A DNA stretch of 64,000 nucleotides from NCBI GenBank assembly GCA_963763475.1, contig CAVXOR010000006.1, positions 177,400 through 241,399 of the forward strand, given 5' to 3'. This DNA is from AC-32 sp963763475. GTDB lineage: Bacteria; Actinomycetota; Thermoleophilia; Gaiellales; Gaiellaceae. Positions 1 through 8,608 of this stretch are shown here, piece by piece. The notes under the pieces are model-generated. The model saw nothing but the letters and a program-made list of their open reading frames with translations. It was not told the DNA's origin and made no database searches. Position 1 is the first letter of the stretch; each line of letters opens with the position of its first letter. The translations under genes and the position numbers were made by a program.

Positions 1-1
1 G

Positions 2-700
2 CCGACGCGCAAGAACCTGGCCGAGCTTGGCTTCACGCCGCTATTCGTCAAGTACCCCGGAGAGTCGGAGGGCCGGGTCGTCGACTCGCGGCACGTGTCG
101 ACGCTGGACCTACTTCCGACGATCGCCGACGTGCTCGGGATCAAGATTCCGTGGCACGTCGCGGGCGCCTCGGCGCTGAAGGGCGGTGCGGGGTCGAGCG
201 TGGTCGACGTCGCCGGCGTGCGGGAGTCCTACCGCGCGGCGCTCGCGCAGCGCCAGGCCTCGCTGGCACGCCAGTTGTCGCTGTTCGGCAGCGGCGACTG
301 GGGCGACCGGTTCTCGGGAACCGGCCCCTATCGCGGGCTGGTCGGCAGCAAGGTCTCGACCCTCCAGGTGACGCCGGCGCCGACCGCATCGGCGCAACTG
401 GACGCGGTCGGCAGCCGTCTCGTTCGGCGCTTCCCGCGCAACTCGGCGCTCGTTCCCTCGCCGCTGGCGGGAACCCTCTCGGGCGTGCCGGCCGGGCGGC
501 CGGTGGCCGTGGCGCTGAACGGCCGCATCGCCGCGGTCAGCGTCGCCTACCGCAACCCCGGCGGCGGGCCGGTGCGCTTCTCCGCGCTCGCGGGTGAGAA
601 CGCCTTCAGGACCGGACGCAATGCGGTGCGCGTGTTCGTGCTCGCCGGCAGCGCGGCGCACCCGACGCTTGACGCGGCGAGGAGCTCCCTGTCGAGCTAG
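2..700 (+). CDS. Sulfatase-family protein, C-terminal part (5' end outside window)
   Basis: The reading frame is open from the first bases of the window, so the N-terminus and catalytic formylglycine region lie upstream. The visible part begins with a stretch ending in HVSTLDLLPTIADVLGI and then PWHVAGAS, the conserved end of the alkaline-phosphatase/sulfatase fold, where the last metal-binding His is followed by the TLDLLPTIADVLG helix. About 170 further residues follow with no membrane segment. They resemble the C-terminal extension of large actinobacterial membrane-linked sulfatases. The substrate cannot be told. The 3' end overlaps the convergent small zinc-ribbon gene by a few bases. The family call is fairly safe; the role as sulfatase rather than phosphotransferase is open. 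Confidence 0.7.
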   Translation, partial: PTRKNLAELGFTPLFVKYPGESEGRVVDSRHVSTLDLLPTIADVLGIKIPWHVAGASALKGGAGSSVVDVAGVRESYRAALAQRQASLARQLSLFGSGDWGDRFSGTGPYRGLVGSKVSTLQVTPAPTASAQLDAVGSRLVRRFPRNSALVPSPLAGTLSGVPAGRPVAVALNGRIAAVSVAYRNPGGGPVRFSALAGENAFRTGRNAVRVFVLAGSAAHPTLDAARSSLSS

Positions 701-849
701 GCCGCGGGCTCGGTGCGCTCGAGCGGCACGAACAACCGGCAGTGCGGGCACTTGTACCCGGTTGGCCCGGGTGCGGACTGGGCGGCGAGCAGCTCGCCCT
801 CGAACTCTTTCCCGCAGTGCGGGCACACGACCCGGTGTTCCTCCGCCAC
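697..849 (-). CDS. Small zinc-ribbon protein (50 aa)
   Basis: This short gene encodes 50 residues from a GTG start. A TTG three codons upstream is an alternative. It has two CPHC knuckles, at about residues 9-12 and 34-37, separated by 21 residues. That is the spacing of a structural zinc ribbon. No other domain is present. Its stop overlaps the stop of the convergent sulfatase gene. The function is unknown. Such proteins can act as small regulators or as metal or nucleic-acid binding adaptors, but nothing here decides between these. The paired CxxC motifs in an intact frame are the reason for calling it a gene. Confidence 0.65.
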   Translation of the reverse strand: MAEEHRVVCPHCGKEFEGELLAAQSAPGPTGYKCPHCRLFVPLERTEPAA

Positions 850-869
850 GACGCCCAAGCTAGCAGCGC

Positions 870-1361
870 TCAGAGGGTCTCCGGCGACTCCAGCCGCTCC
901 AGCAGCGAGCCGACCCTTGCGGCGAAGCGCGTGGCGAGTTCCGCGCGCTCCGGGTTGAAGTGGCCGTGCTCGGCATAGAGCTCGACGAGCCCCCAGCAGC
1001 TGTCGCTGCTCGGCAGGCAGACCATCAGCAGCGACTCGAACCCGAGCTTCGCGAGCAGGGCCGCCTCGTGCTCGTCGGCGTCCGAGTCGAGCCGCGAGAC
1101 CCAGCGCGCCTCGCCGGAGTCGACGACCTCGTGCGTGAGCGGGAAGTCGGAGATCAGATACTCGTGCCCGTGGGCGAGCGGCCGGCCCGAGGTGGTGTGC
1201 TCGGCGAGACCGACGAGCAGGTCGCCGATCACCCGCGAAATCGCGCAGGCCGTCGCGTCGAACAGCTCGACCCCTTCGCGGCAGGCGGTGTCGAGCAGGC
1301 CGCGAATGGTCGTCTCGGCCTCCATCGCGGCCGAGCTCTGCTCGAACGAGTCGGTGGTCAT
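870..1361 (-). CDS. GAF-domain protein
   Basis: The protein has 163 residues and starts at ATG. Most of it fits a single GAF domain: an N-terminal helix, then the pattern ISDFPLTHEVVDSGEARWVS and a later strand LLMVCLPSSDSCWGLVELY, typical of GAF sensors that bind small ligands or mediate dimerization. There is no kinase, cyclase or DNA-binding output domain, so it would act through a partner. It is transcribed alone, with about 100 bp to the next gene upstream on the same strand. The domain call is good; ligand and partner are unknown. Confidence 0.7.
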   Translation of the reverse strand: MTTDSFEQSSAAMEAETTIRGLLDTACREGVELFDATACAISRVIGDLLVGLAEHTTSGRPLAHGHEYLISDFPLTHEVVDSGEARWVSRLDSDADEHEAALLAKLGFESLLMVCLPSSDSCWGLVELYAEHGHFNPERAELATRFAARVGSLLERLESPETL

Positions 1362-1461
1362 GGGAGCAGGTTACGGGGTAGCCGGGCGAGATCGCATCAA
1401 CCTGCTGCGGCCCCGAGACGGTAAGGGCGGCCCGGGCGGCGGGCCGCCCCGCTCCATCGGT

Positions 1462-1620
1462 CTAGTAACCGCCTCCGCCGCCACCTCCGCCACCGCCGCT
1501 GAGCGTCATGATCAGCACGACGGCGACGATCACGGCCGCAACGCCGATCCCGAGGATGACCAGCCAGCGGGTTCGGCTCGAGGAGCCCATTCCGGCCCGC
1601 CTTTCGAGGAGCGTGGCCAT
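1462..1620 (-). CDS. Small membrane protein with poly-glycine tail (52 aa)
   Basis: The start was placed at the ATG preceded by a strong AAAGGAGG ribosome site; an ATG ten codons upstream lacks one. The 52-residue protein has a basic N-terminus, one hydrophobic segment (about residues 20-40) and a C-terminus of ten consecutive glycines followed by Tyr. The topology is probably N-in with the glycine tail outside. No family is recognised. It lies divergently upstream of the peroxiredoxin gene, with about 118 bp between starts. Confidence 0.6.
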   Translation of the reverse strand: MATLLERRAGMGSSSRTRWLVILGIGVAAVIVAVVLIMTLSGGGGGGGGGGY

Positions 1621-1738
1621 GAGCACCACCTCCTTTCTCGGCGTGTACACCTACCCATACGGGCCTGCCCGGCTAACGGTTCGCACGAAACTCCGCCAAG
1701 GGAATACGCTGCACCCGACCGCACGTTTAGGGAGGCAC

Positions 1739-2398
1739 ATGGCACTGCAGATCGGCGACACCGCACCGGACTTCACCGCTCAGACGACCGAGGGCGAGAT
1801 CGGATTCCACGACTGGATCGGCGACTCCTGGGCGGTGCTCTTCTCGCACCCGAAGGACTTCACGCCCGTGTGCACGACCGAGCTCGGCTACATGGCGAAG
1901 ATCAAGCCGCAGTTCGACGAGCGCAACGTCAAGGTGATCGGCCTTTCGGTGGATCCCGTCGAGAGGCACACGGGCTGGGCGGAGGACATCGAGGAGACCC
2001 AGGGGCAGGCGCCCAACTACCCGATCATCGGCGACGCCGACTTCGAGGTCTCGAAGGCCTACGGGATGCTGGGGAGTGACGTCTCCGGCGATCCGGGCTC
2101 GCGCACGCCGGCCGACAACCAGACCGTTCGCAACGTCTTCGTGATCGGCCCGGACAAGAAGATCAAGCTGATCCTCGTCTACCCGATGACGACCGGCCGC
2201 AACTTCGACGAGGTGCTGCGCGTGATCGACTCGCTGCAGCTGACGGCGCAGCACAAGGTGGCCACGCCGGTCAACTGGCAGCAGGGCGACGACGTGATCA
2301 TCGCCGGCTCGGTCTCGGACGACGAGGCCAGGGAGCTCTTCGGCGAATGGGAATCGCCCAAGCCGTACATCAGGGTCGTTCCGCAACCCGACCGATGA
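1739..2398 (+). CDS. 1-Cys peroxiredoxin (Prx6-type)
   Basis: This is a cytoplasmic thiol peroxidase of 219 residues that reduces hydrogen peroxide and organic hydroperoxides. The peroxidatic Cys45 sits in the motif DFTPVCTTEL with Thr42, and a conserved Arg lies further along. The length and the C-terminal extension (VATPVNWQQGDDVII, then a FGEWESPKPYIRVVPQP-type end) match the 1-Cys Prx6 subgroup and not 2-Cys AhpC. The start is the ATG behind GGGAGG; the frame is open further upstream, but that part does not look like peroxiredoxin. The gene stands alone. Confidence 0.92.
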   Translation: MALQIGDTAPDFTAQTTEGEIGFHDWIGDSWAVLFSHPKDFTPVCTTELGYMAKIKPQFDERNVKVIGLSVDPVERHTGWAEDIEETQGQAPNYPIIGDADFEVSKAYGMLGSDVSGDPGSRTPADNQTVRNVFVIGPDKKIKLILVYPMTTGRNFDEVLRVIDSLQLTAQHKVATPVNWQQGDDVIIAGSVSDDEARELFGEWESPKPYIRVVPQPDR

Positions 2399-2428
2399 GT
2401 TCCGGCGACTGACGCCGTCTCAGTTCCC

Positions 2429-3016
2429 GTGAGCAAGATTGTCGTATCGCAGTTCGTCACGCTCGACGGCGTCTTCGAGGACCCGGGCGGGTCCGAGGGC
2501 ATGGAGCGCGGCGGGTGGGCCTTCCGCTACGAGCGCGGGGAGGAGGGCGACCGCTTCAAGCTCGACGAGGTGATGGCCTCGGACGCGCTGCTGCTCGGCC
2601 GCGTCACCTACGCGGGCTTCGCTGCCGCCTGGCCGTCGCGCCAGGATGAGTTCGGGTTCGCGGACAAGTTCAACGGGATGCGGAAGTACGTCGTCTCGAG
2701 CACGCTGACCGACCCGGAGTGGAACAACACGGAGGTGGTCACGCTCGACGAGGTGGCCGGCCTGCGCGACGAGCACGAGGGCGACATCCTCGTCAACGGC
2801 AGCGCGCAGCTTGTGCGCGGGCTGCTCGAGCGCGGGCTCGTGGACGAGCTGCGGCTGATGGTCTTCCCGGCGGTGCTCGGGAGCGGCCGGACGCTGTTCG
2901 GCGAGACCGCCTCGGAGCACCCGTTCCGGCTCGTCTCCTCGAAGCCGGTCGGCGACGACGGCGTGATTATCCTCGTTTACCAGCCTGTTACACACGAGGA
3001 CGCGGAGGCTCAGTAG
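2429..3016 (+). CDS. Dihydrofolate-reductase-like protein (RibD C-terminal family)
   Basis: The protein has 195 residues from a GTG start. It begins with the family signature KIVVSQFVTLDGVFEDPGG and contains LLLGRVTYAGFAAAWP, followed by the NADPH-binding part DILVNGSAQLVRGLLERGLVDELRLMVFPAVLGSGRTLF. This is the RibD C-terminal/DHFR-like fold of stand-alone actinobacterial reductases whose substrates are mostly unknown. One base separates its stop from the following MMPL gene, so the two are probably cotranscribed. Confidence 0.85.
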   Translation: MSKIVVSQFVTLDGVFEDPGGSEGMERGGWAFRYERGEEGDRFKLDEVMASDALLLGRVTYAGFAAAWPSRQDEFGFADKFNGMRKYVVSSTLTDPEWNNTEVVTLDEVAGLRDEHEGDILVNGSAQLVRGLLERGLVDELRLMVFPAVLGSGRTLFGETASEHPFRLVSSKPVGDDGVIILVYQPVTHEDAEAQ

Positions 3017-3017
3017 C

Positions 3018-5195
3018 GTGAACGCGACCTTGGGCAGCCCCGAGCCCCAGCCGATTCTCGCGCGACTCGCGCATTTGATCGTGCGCCGGCGCAAGCTGGT
3101 GATCGCGGCCTGGGTCGTGCTGACGCTGTTCGGCGCCTTCAGCGCCGGCCAGGTCTCGAAGCGCTGGTTCGAGAGCTTCTCGATTCCGGGCTACTCGTCC
3201 TACGAGACGAACCAGAAGACGCTGAAGATCTTCGGCACCGGCGAGCAGGCGCCGCTCGTGGCCGTCTTCCACAGCGACGGCGACGTCACCGAGCAGACCG
3301 GCATCCAGCGTGCGGTCGAGGCGGCCGCGAAGGTCAACCCCGGCTCGCGCGACTCGTCGTACTTTTCCACGGGGAGCCGCGCCTACGTCTCGAAGGACGG
3401 GCACACCACCTTCGCCGAGATCTACCCGCCGAAGACGCCGACCTTCAGCTCGTCGGTGCACATGGACGAGGTGCGCGCGAAGCTCAAGGAGAACACGCCC
3501 GAGGGCGTGCAGACCTACCTGACCGGGCGCGACCCGCTCTACGAGGCCTCGACGGGCGGCGAGAGCGGCGGCCCGAGCGTCCTCACGGAGGCGATCGTCG
3601 GCGGCCTCGGCTGCCTGGTGATCCTGTTCTTCGTCTTCGGCACGCTGCCGGCGGTGCTGATGCCGATCGTGGTCGCGATCGCGGCGATCCTGAACACCTT
3701 CACGCTCGTCTGGATCCTGACCTACATCACGAACGTCTCGATCATCGTCCAGTTCCTGATCGCGCTGGTCGGCCTCGGGGTCGCGATCGACTACGCGCTC
3801 CTGATGATCTTCCGCTTCCGCGACGAGCTGCGCGAGGGCGAGGACGTCGAGACGGCGCTCGTGGAGACGATGACCCATGCCGGCCGCTCGGTGATCGTCT
3901 CCGGCTCGACCGTGGCCGTCGGCCTGCTCTCGATGCTCGTGCTGCCGCTGCCGTTCATCCGCTCGATCGGGATCGGCGGGATGCTGATCCCGACGGTGTC
4001 GGTGATCACCGCGATCACGCTCCTGCCGGCGCTGCTCGCGACTCTCGGTACACGGATCAACAGCGTCCGCCTGCTGCCTAAGCGCTTCGTCGACCGCGGC
4101 CATCCCGAGGACGGCCCGTGGGGCCGCTGGGCGCGCCTGGTCATGCGGCGGCCGTGGCCGGTTGCGGCCGCCGGCATGGTGATCGTGGGCGTGCTCGTCT
4201 TCTACGGCGTGCACCTGAACCCGAGCGAGGCCCAGGCCAAAGACTTCCCGGGCAGCGGTGACGCGATCGACGGCCGCCAGGTGCTCACGGACGCGCAGAT
4301 CTCGGCGGGCGTGATGAAGCCGTTCGTCGTGCTCGTGGACAACGGCGGCGACCCGAAGACAGTCGCTGCGCGGGTCGCCCGGACCCCCGGCGTCGACGGC
4401 GCCGCCGCTCCGCCCGACTGGCGCAAGGGCTCGGCCAGCCTGGTTGAGGCCTTCCCCGACGCCGACGGCGCGGCCAGGTCGACGCGCGGGACGATCAAGC
4501 GCGTTCGCTCGGAGCTGAAGGGGACCGACGGCACGCTCGGCGGCGTCGCGGGCGAGGACCGCGACTTCGTGGCCGCCGTCTACTCGAACTTCCCCTACGT
4601 GCTCGCGTTCGTCGTGCTGTTGACCTTCCTGCTGCTGGCGCGAGCCTTCAGGTCGATCCTGCTGCCGATCAAGGCGGTCGTGCTGAACCTGATCTCGCTG
4701 CTGGCGGCCTACGGGATCATCGTTTTCATCTTCCAGGACGGCCACGGCTCGAAGGCGATCTGGGGCGTGAATGCAACTCACTCGATCATCCCGTGGATCC
4801 CGCTGATGATCTTCGCCTTCCTGTACGGGCTCTCGATGGACTACGAGGTCTTCATGCTCTCGCGCATGCGCGAGATCTACGACGAGACGGGGGACACCGT
4901 GACGGCGATCTCGCTCGGGCTGGCGCGCACGGGCAAGCTGGTGACCAGCGCGGCGCTCGTGCTGATGTTCGCCTTCTTCGTGCTCTCGTCGAGCCCCGGA
5001 GTGGACATCAAGCAGTTCGGAATCGGGCTCGCGGCCGGCATCATCTTCGACGCGACCGTGATCCGCACCCTGCTCGTGCCGTCGCTGATGCGGCTCTTCG
5101 GCGAGTGGAACTGGTGGATGCCGCCGATCGCCGCCAAGGCGCTCTTCGTGCGCGAGCCACGCCGATCCGAGCGGCCGGCACTCGACTCCGCCTGA
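3018..5195 (+). CDS. MMPL-family RND transporter
   Basis: This integral membrane protein has 725 residues and the duplicated RND layout: one N-terminal membrane helix (about 27-45), a soluble loop, a block of about five helices (about 190-350), a second helix (about 380) and loop, and a final block (about 520-690). Both halves carry the MMPL helix-4 motif with a charged pair (GLGVAIDYALLMIFRFRDEL and FLYGLSMDYEVFMLSRMREI), expected to serve proton coupling. Family members export lipids or hydrophobic drugs. The GTG start follows the previous stop by one base. The substrate is unknown; there is no lipid-synthesis gene next to it. Confidence 0.9.
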   Translation: MNATLGSPEPQPILARLAHLIVRRRKLVIAAWVVLTLFGAFSAGQVSKRWFESFSIPGYSSYETNQKTLKIFGTGEQAPLVAVFHSDGDVTEQTGIQRAVEAAAKVNPGSRDSSYFSTGSRAYVSKDGHTTFAEIYPPKTPTFSSSVHMDEVRAKLKENTPEGVQTYLTGRDPLYEASTGGESGGPSVLTEAIVGGLGCLVILFFVFGTLPAVLMPIVVAIAAILNTFTLVWILTYITNVSIIVQFLIALVGLGVAIDYALLMIFRFRDELREGEDVETALVETMTHAGRSVIVSGSTVAVGLLSMLVLPLPFIRSIGIGGMLIPTVSVITAITLLPALLATLGTRINSVRLLPKRFVDRGHPEDGPWGRWARLVMRRPWPVAAAGMVIVGVLVFYGVHLNPSEAQAKDFPGSGDAIDGRQVLTDAQISAGVMKPFVVLVDNGGDPKTVAARVARTPGVDGAAAPPDWRKGSASLVEAFPDADGAARSTRGTIKRVRSELKGTDGTLGGVAGEDRDFVAAVYSNFPYVLAFVVLLTFLLLARAFRSILLPIKAVVLNLISLLAAYGIIVFIFQDGHGSKAIWGVNATHSIIPWIPLMIFAFLYGLSMDYEVFMLSRMREIYDETGDTVTAISLGLARTGKLVTSAALVLMFAFFVLSSSPGVDIKQFGIGLAAGIIFDATVIRTLLVPSLMRLFGEWNWWMPPIAAKALFVREPRRSERPALDSA

Positions 5196-5245
5196 CGCCG
5201 GCTGCTACGACCTTCGGGCGTTAGTCACGCTCGCGCAGGCGAGAC

Positions 5246-5761
5246 TCACTTATCTCCGCTGTGCTCGGCGATCTGCGCAAATGCTTTGGTTGGCTGCTTC
5301 TCGTTCAGCCGGCTTCTGATCGCGACGGCGCACTGCTGGGGGGTCTGCTTCGCAGTGTCCACGTCAACGTCGCAAGTCCAGTGGGCGTGTACTTCGCGCT
5401 GCCAACGGAGGACGGGCTGCGGAAGCGGCTCACCAGGTTCGCCGACCGCATACACGTGCGCGCCAGCGGCGCGTCGCCGATCCATAATCGTCTCGATATC
5501 ACAGCGCACGCCGACGAAGAGAACTGAAAACTCAGCGAGCCGTAACGCGGCGTCTGTCGCGACCTCGACGTCGTAGAGGCCGACGTCTACCACGACGTTC
5601 AGTCCGAACCGCGCATGCGCTGCGATGGACTCCCACAGGGCCGCGTAGAGCGCCGGTACCGCCGCTGCAGCCGGATGGTCCGGTTCGCCCGGCCGCAACC
5701 CAACCCCTGGCTGTAGAGCGGGCGGCGTCATCTCTCGACCTGAGGACGAGCTGGCGCTCAC
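5246..5761 (-). CDS. Chloramphenicol-phosphotransferase-like protein lacking its P-loop
   Basis: The 171 residues match the middle and C-terminal parts of the CPT/AAA-kinase family: LNVVVDVGLYDVEVA, then VLFVGVRCDIETIMDRR, then VHAHWTCDVDVDTAKQTPQQCA, the last being the typical end of that fold. The N-terminal Walker A (GxSSxGKS) that binds ATP is absent, and I do not find it in another frame in the 70 bp before the start or in the preceding small gene. The protein is therefore probably an inactive remnant or has a changed role. The start is GTG; the N-terminal 30 residues are low complexity. Confidence 0.55.
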   Translation of the reverse strand: MSASSSSGREMTPPALQPGVGLRPGEPDHPAAAAVPALYAALWESIAAHARFGLNVVVDVGLYDVEVATDAALRLAEFSVLFVGVRCDIETIMDRRRAAGAHVYAVGEPGEPLPQPVLRWQREVHAHWTCDVDVDTAKQTPQQCAVAIRSRLNEKQPTKAFAQIAEHSGDK

Positions 5762-5795
5762 ACACCGAACCTAACGCGTCAGCATCGACCGCTCT

Positions 5796-5821
5796 GGTGA
5801 CATTCGCGCACCCTGGGCCAG
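5796..5821 (-). repeat. Dispersed intergenic repeat, copy 1
   Basis: This is the first of three copies of a 26-30 bp element whose + strand core reads GGTGACATTCsCGCACCCTG, followed by a CCAG. This copy differs from copy 3 at only a few positions. The arms GGTG and CACC form an imperfect hairpin with a 9-base loop. It lies 35 bp upstream of the start of the truncated CPT-like gene on the minus strand. Confidence 0.5.
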
Positions 5822-5831
5822 ACGAGTCGCT

Positions 5832-6038
5832 CTACGACGGCTGTCCGAGATTCCGAGCGTCGTTTCCGACCGTCAGCGTTAGGACCCTGTCGCCTTCAGA
5901 AATGTGGATGTGCCACTCCGCCTCTCGGTGCGGCATCCCGTCCCATGCAAGCAGTGCATCTCGAAGCTCCGCTGCCTCTGCGGCTGTCAGATCCAGCCAA
6001 AGCACGTTGGTCTCGTTACCGCCTGCGTCGATCCGCAT
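5832..6038 (-). CDS. Hypothetical protein (68 aa)
   Basis: This small acidic protein starts at ATG. It contains VLWLDLTAAEAAELRDALLAW followed by WHIHISEGDRVLTLTVG, a helix then a two-strand pattern. I do not recognise a family. It has no membrane segment or signal peptide. It is followed, after the first dispersed repeat, by the truncated CPT-like gene on the same strand. The balanced composition and intact frame support a real gene. Confidence 0.45.
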   Translation of the reverse strand: MRIDAGGNETNVLWLDLTAAEAAELRDALLAWDGMPHREAEWHIHISEGDRVLTLTVGNDARNLGQPS

Positions 6039-6095
6039 AGCCCAAGGCTACGCTCTCGTCGAGTGACATAGCCCTAGGTTCTCGCCCCGCTCCGG

Positions 6096-6611
6096 TTACC
6101 GAAAGCGGAACGATCGACGTGCTGACTCGAAGACGCGGCGGTCGGCGGCCGCGGAAAACGCACGGGGCGAAGCCAGTACGAACGCGTACCCACGGCCACG
6201 ACGAACCGTCAATGCCACGTTGATGTCGTGAGCTTCGCAGGCAGCTGTGAAGGCCAGTGCCGGTGCGCCTCCGAGCGCCGTGGCGCGATAGCCGGGCGAC
6301 TTCGTGCAAAAACTGGGGAGGGCGGTGCCGACGTACAGGCTCGCCCATTTGCGTAGCGTCGATCGTCGCGGCAGCGACCGCGCCGCGGCGGCCAACGCGC
6401 GTCCGTCGGCAGCTGAGTAAAAGTCGACCTCCGGCTGGTTTTGGAAGGGCGGGCCTCCCCGCCAGGGGACCGACGCCGGGCGCGACGTCCAGTCGCCGGG
6501 TAGGACGACCGAGTAGCCGTACCTCTTCGAGACGAACCTCGTGCTCGACCTCGCGTCCGCAGCCGCTGCCAGAGCGGCTGCGACGGCGACAAGCGCGAGC
6601 ATCGTCCGCAT
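6096..6611 (-). CDS. Secreted hypothetical protein (PsbP-like fold suspected)
   Basis: The protein has 171 residues. The first 22 or so form a signal peptide (MRTMLALVAVAAALAAAADA). The mature part opens with KRYGYSVVLPGDWT, a pattern seen in PsbP-like lipid- or cell-surface-associated domains, and has two Cys residues that could form a disulfide. The start is the ATG at the beginning of the signal peptide; the frame is open further upstream but not protein-like there, and no clear ribosome site is seen. The function is unknown. Confidence 0.6.
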   Translation of the reverse strand: MRTMLALVAVAAALAAAADARSSTRFVSKRYGYSVVLPGDWTSRPASVPWRGGPPFQNQPEVDFYSAADGRALAAAARSLPRRSTLRKWASLYVGTALPSFCTKSPGYRATALGGAPALAFTAACEAHDINVALTVRRGRGYAFVLASPRAFSAAADRRVFESARRSFRFR

Positions 6612-6839
6612 CACACGGAAGCGTACTACTGCCACCGAGGCCGCAACCAAACCGCCAGGCGTCCATTCGCACCCGTCAAAGTGCGTGCCTTCCGATGTTC
6701 TGACTATCGATGCGTGACACCGTGATAGGTTCAGGGTGCCTTTCTGGCTCAGAATCCTCGGTCGCCAGGCGAGCCCTGTGAGACGTGTTCGGTTGTAGGT
6801 CGGCTCCGTCAGAAGGCACCCATACGAAGGAGGCCATTC

Positions 6840-7166
6840 ATGGCCACCAGTCCCACGTCGGCACCACCGACGACGATGGACGACCGTGCGACGAGCGTGC
6901 TCGTCCGCTTCACTCCCGCCGCGGTCACGACCGAGCAGTACGACGAGACGATTCGGCGTCTGGAAAAGTCGGGCGATTGGCTGCCGGAAGGACTCGAGTC
7001 CCACGTCGCCTTCGAGGCGGGCGGGAAGTTCCGAGTCAGCGAGATCTGGGACTCGCAGGCGCAGTTCGACGCCTTCGGTAAGCGCCTCATGCCGATCCTG
7101 GAGGACGTGGGGATCGACCCGGGCACGCCCGAGATGCTCGAGATCCACAACATCATCAGGCGCTAG
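6840..7166 (+). CDS. Small cytoplasmic protein, dimeric alpha/beta-barrel-like
   Basis: The ATG follows a good GAAGGAGG site. The 108 residues include SVLVRFTPAAVTTEQYDETIRRLEKSG, then HVAFEAGGKFRVSEIWDSQAQFDAFGKRLMPIL, the strand-helix-strand-helix order of ferredoxin-like ABM/EthD domains, which usually dimerize. The substrate is unknown. It is transcribed alone. The following 200 bp carry no gene or clear terminator. Confidence 0.65.
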   Translation: MATSPTSAPPTTMDDRATSVLVRFTPAAVTTEQYDETIRRLEKSGDWLPEGLESHVAFEAGGKFRVSEIWDSQAQFDAFGKRLMPILEDVGIDPGTPEMLEIHNIIRR

Positions 7167-7368
7167 TAATCAGAGCGGCAACGAGCGAGGGCCGGACTGG
7201 CTGAAGGCGAGGAGAGACTTCCGCCTGGAGCCGTTCGGCCCTCTTGCCTCGCCAGTGACGGCTATTCAGTTCGGGCGCCTGGCGCTCAGGAACGCGCGGC
7301 GACGGGATCACGCCCGCCGAGGCCGCCGACACCTCGTCGAGCGCCGGCTGGCCGACGCCGCCGCCTAG

Positions 7369-8436
7369 CTAGCTGGTGCAGCTCGAGGTCAGGGTCGGCT
7401 TCGAGCCGTCGACCGGGACGCGCCAGGTCGACCAGCACTTCTGGCTCCTCGGCACCGAGTTGGCGACCAGCTCGCTCGAGTCCGGCGACCAGGCGGCCGT
7501 CGGCGCGTACTTGAGCTGGAGGAGACTGCGCACCTTCCCCGTCGCGACGTCGACGACGGCCAGTTTGCCGAGCGTTCCCGTGCCTGTCTCGAAGGCGATG
7601 TACTTGCCGTCGGGCGACCAGCCGAACACGTTCTCGATCCTGCGGGGGACGAGAGCTCGGCTCTTGCCGCCCCCGGCCGAGATCAGGTGCAGCGCGACGG
7701 ACTTCCCGGCGAAGGCGACGTAGGCGACCTTCCCGACCTTCGGCGACCACAACGGATGCTGGCCGACTTTCACCAGCCGCCGGAGGTTGCTGCCGTCCGC
7801 CTTCGCCGTCCAGATGCCGAACGTCTTCCCGGAGTCGTTGGACGCGGTGCGCTCGAAGACGACCTTCGATCCGTCGCGCGAGAGACTCGGATCGACGTTG
7901 TCGAGCTTCTTTCCGCCGACCTTGCCGACGAGGGCTCCCGACTGGGCATCGAGGATCGTCACCGGCCCCGAGCAGCTGAGGCACGAGGGCGAGCCACGCC
8001 CGACCGCGATACGAGTTCCGGTTGGGTTCGTGACGAAGGAGAAGTCGTTGATTCCCCGGGCGATCTTCCGCGGCTTGCTCCCGGGCGCGAACCGGAGGAT
8101 GTCTCCGTCCCGCAGCACGAGAAGCTGCTTCGACGGCAGCCAGGCGAGCTGGTTGGGCGGGTCGGGGCACTTGACGGTGCACACCGTGTAGCGGAGCGGC
8201 TGGGCGCTCGTGCCGTCGGCGTTCGCGGTGCAGAGCGCCTGCAGGACGTCGTTCGGGTTGCGGTGGCCGGTCGTCGGAGGCCAGCGCCTTCCGTAGTACG
8301 CGATTTGGGTCCCGTCCGGCGACCAGATCGGTTGGCTCACCTGCCGGCACGGCGAGATGCTCGTGGACGAGGCGCGGCTCGTGGCCGCGACGAACGCGAG
8401 AAGGACGACAGACGCTATGAGGACCCCACGGAACAT
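7369..8436 (-). CDS. Secreted TolB-like beta-propeller protein
   Basis: A signal peptide (about residues 1-22) precedes a series of WD40/PD40 blades. Recurring motifs are IWSPDGTQIAYYG, SLSRDGSKVVFER, GWSPDGKYIAFETG and AWSPDSSELVANS. This is the TolB/DPP-like propeller of 355 residues without an attached hydrolase. It is probably exported, with a protein-binding role. It has its own transcription unit. A lone Cys near the mature N-terminus (SISPCRQ) is not in a lipobox. Confidence 0.75.
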   Translation of the reverse strand: MFRGVLIASVVLLAFVAATSRASSTSISPCRQVSQPIWSPDGTQIAYYGRRWPPTTGHRNPNDVLQALCTANADGTSAQPLRYTVCTVKCPDPPNQLAWLPSKQLLVLRDGDILRFAPGSKPRKIARGINDFSFVTNPTGTRIAVGRGSPSCLSCSGPVTILDAQSGALVGKVGGKKLDNVDPSLSRDGSKVVFERTASNDSGKTFGIWTAKADGSNLRRLVKVGQHPLWSPKVGKVAYVAFAGKSVALHLISAGGGKSRALVPRRIENVFGWSPDGKYIAFETGTGTLGKLAVVDVATGKVRSLLQLKYAPTAAWSPDSSELVANSVPRSQKCWSTWRVPVDGSKPTLTSSCTS

Positions 8437-8608
8437 GCTCCCAGGGTACGTCGCTCGTCTAGTGACGCACTAACGGGAAGCTACGTATTCGGCCATCGCC
8501 CGCCGGTCCGCGACCGTATGCGTAGCGCGATCCCGAGCCGGATCGCGAGGACGATCCCGACGAGCACGAGGATCCCGATCAGAGACCAGAACGGTCAGCC
8601 GCTTGGTT

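Noticed and set aside
6729..6740. A partial match (GGTTCAGGGTGC) to the dispersed repeat, in plus orientation
   Set aside because: Only 12 bases match; too little to call a fourth copy, although its place before the 6840 gene is suggestive.
8481..8596. A minus-strand open stretch encoding a hydrophobic peptide (LIGILVLVGIVLAIRLG and a basic end)
   Set aside because: It looks like a membrane helix but has no ATG/GTG/TTG start after the preceding stop and no ribosome site. It may be a remnant; not listed as a gene.
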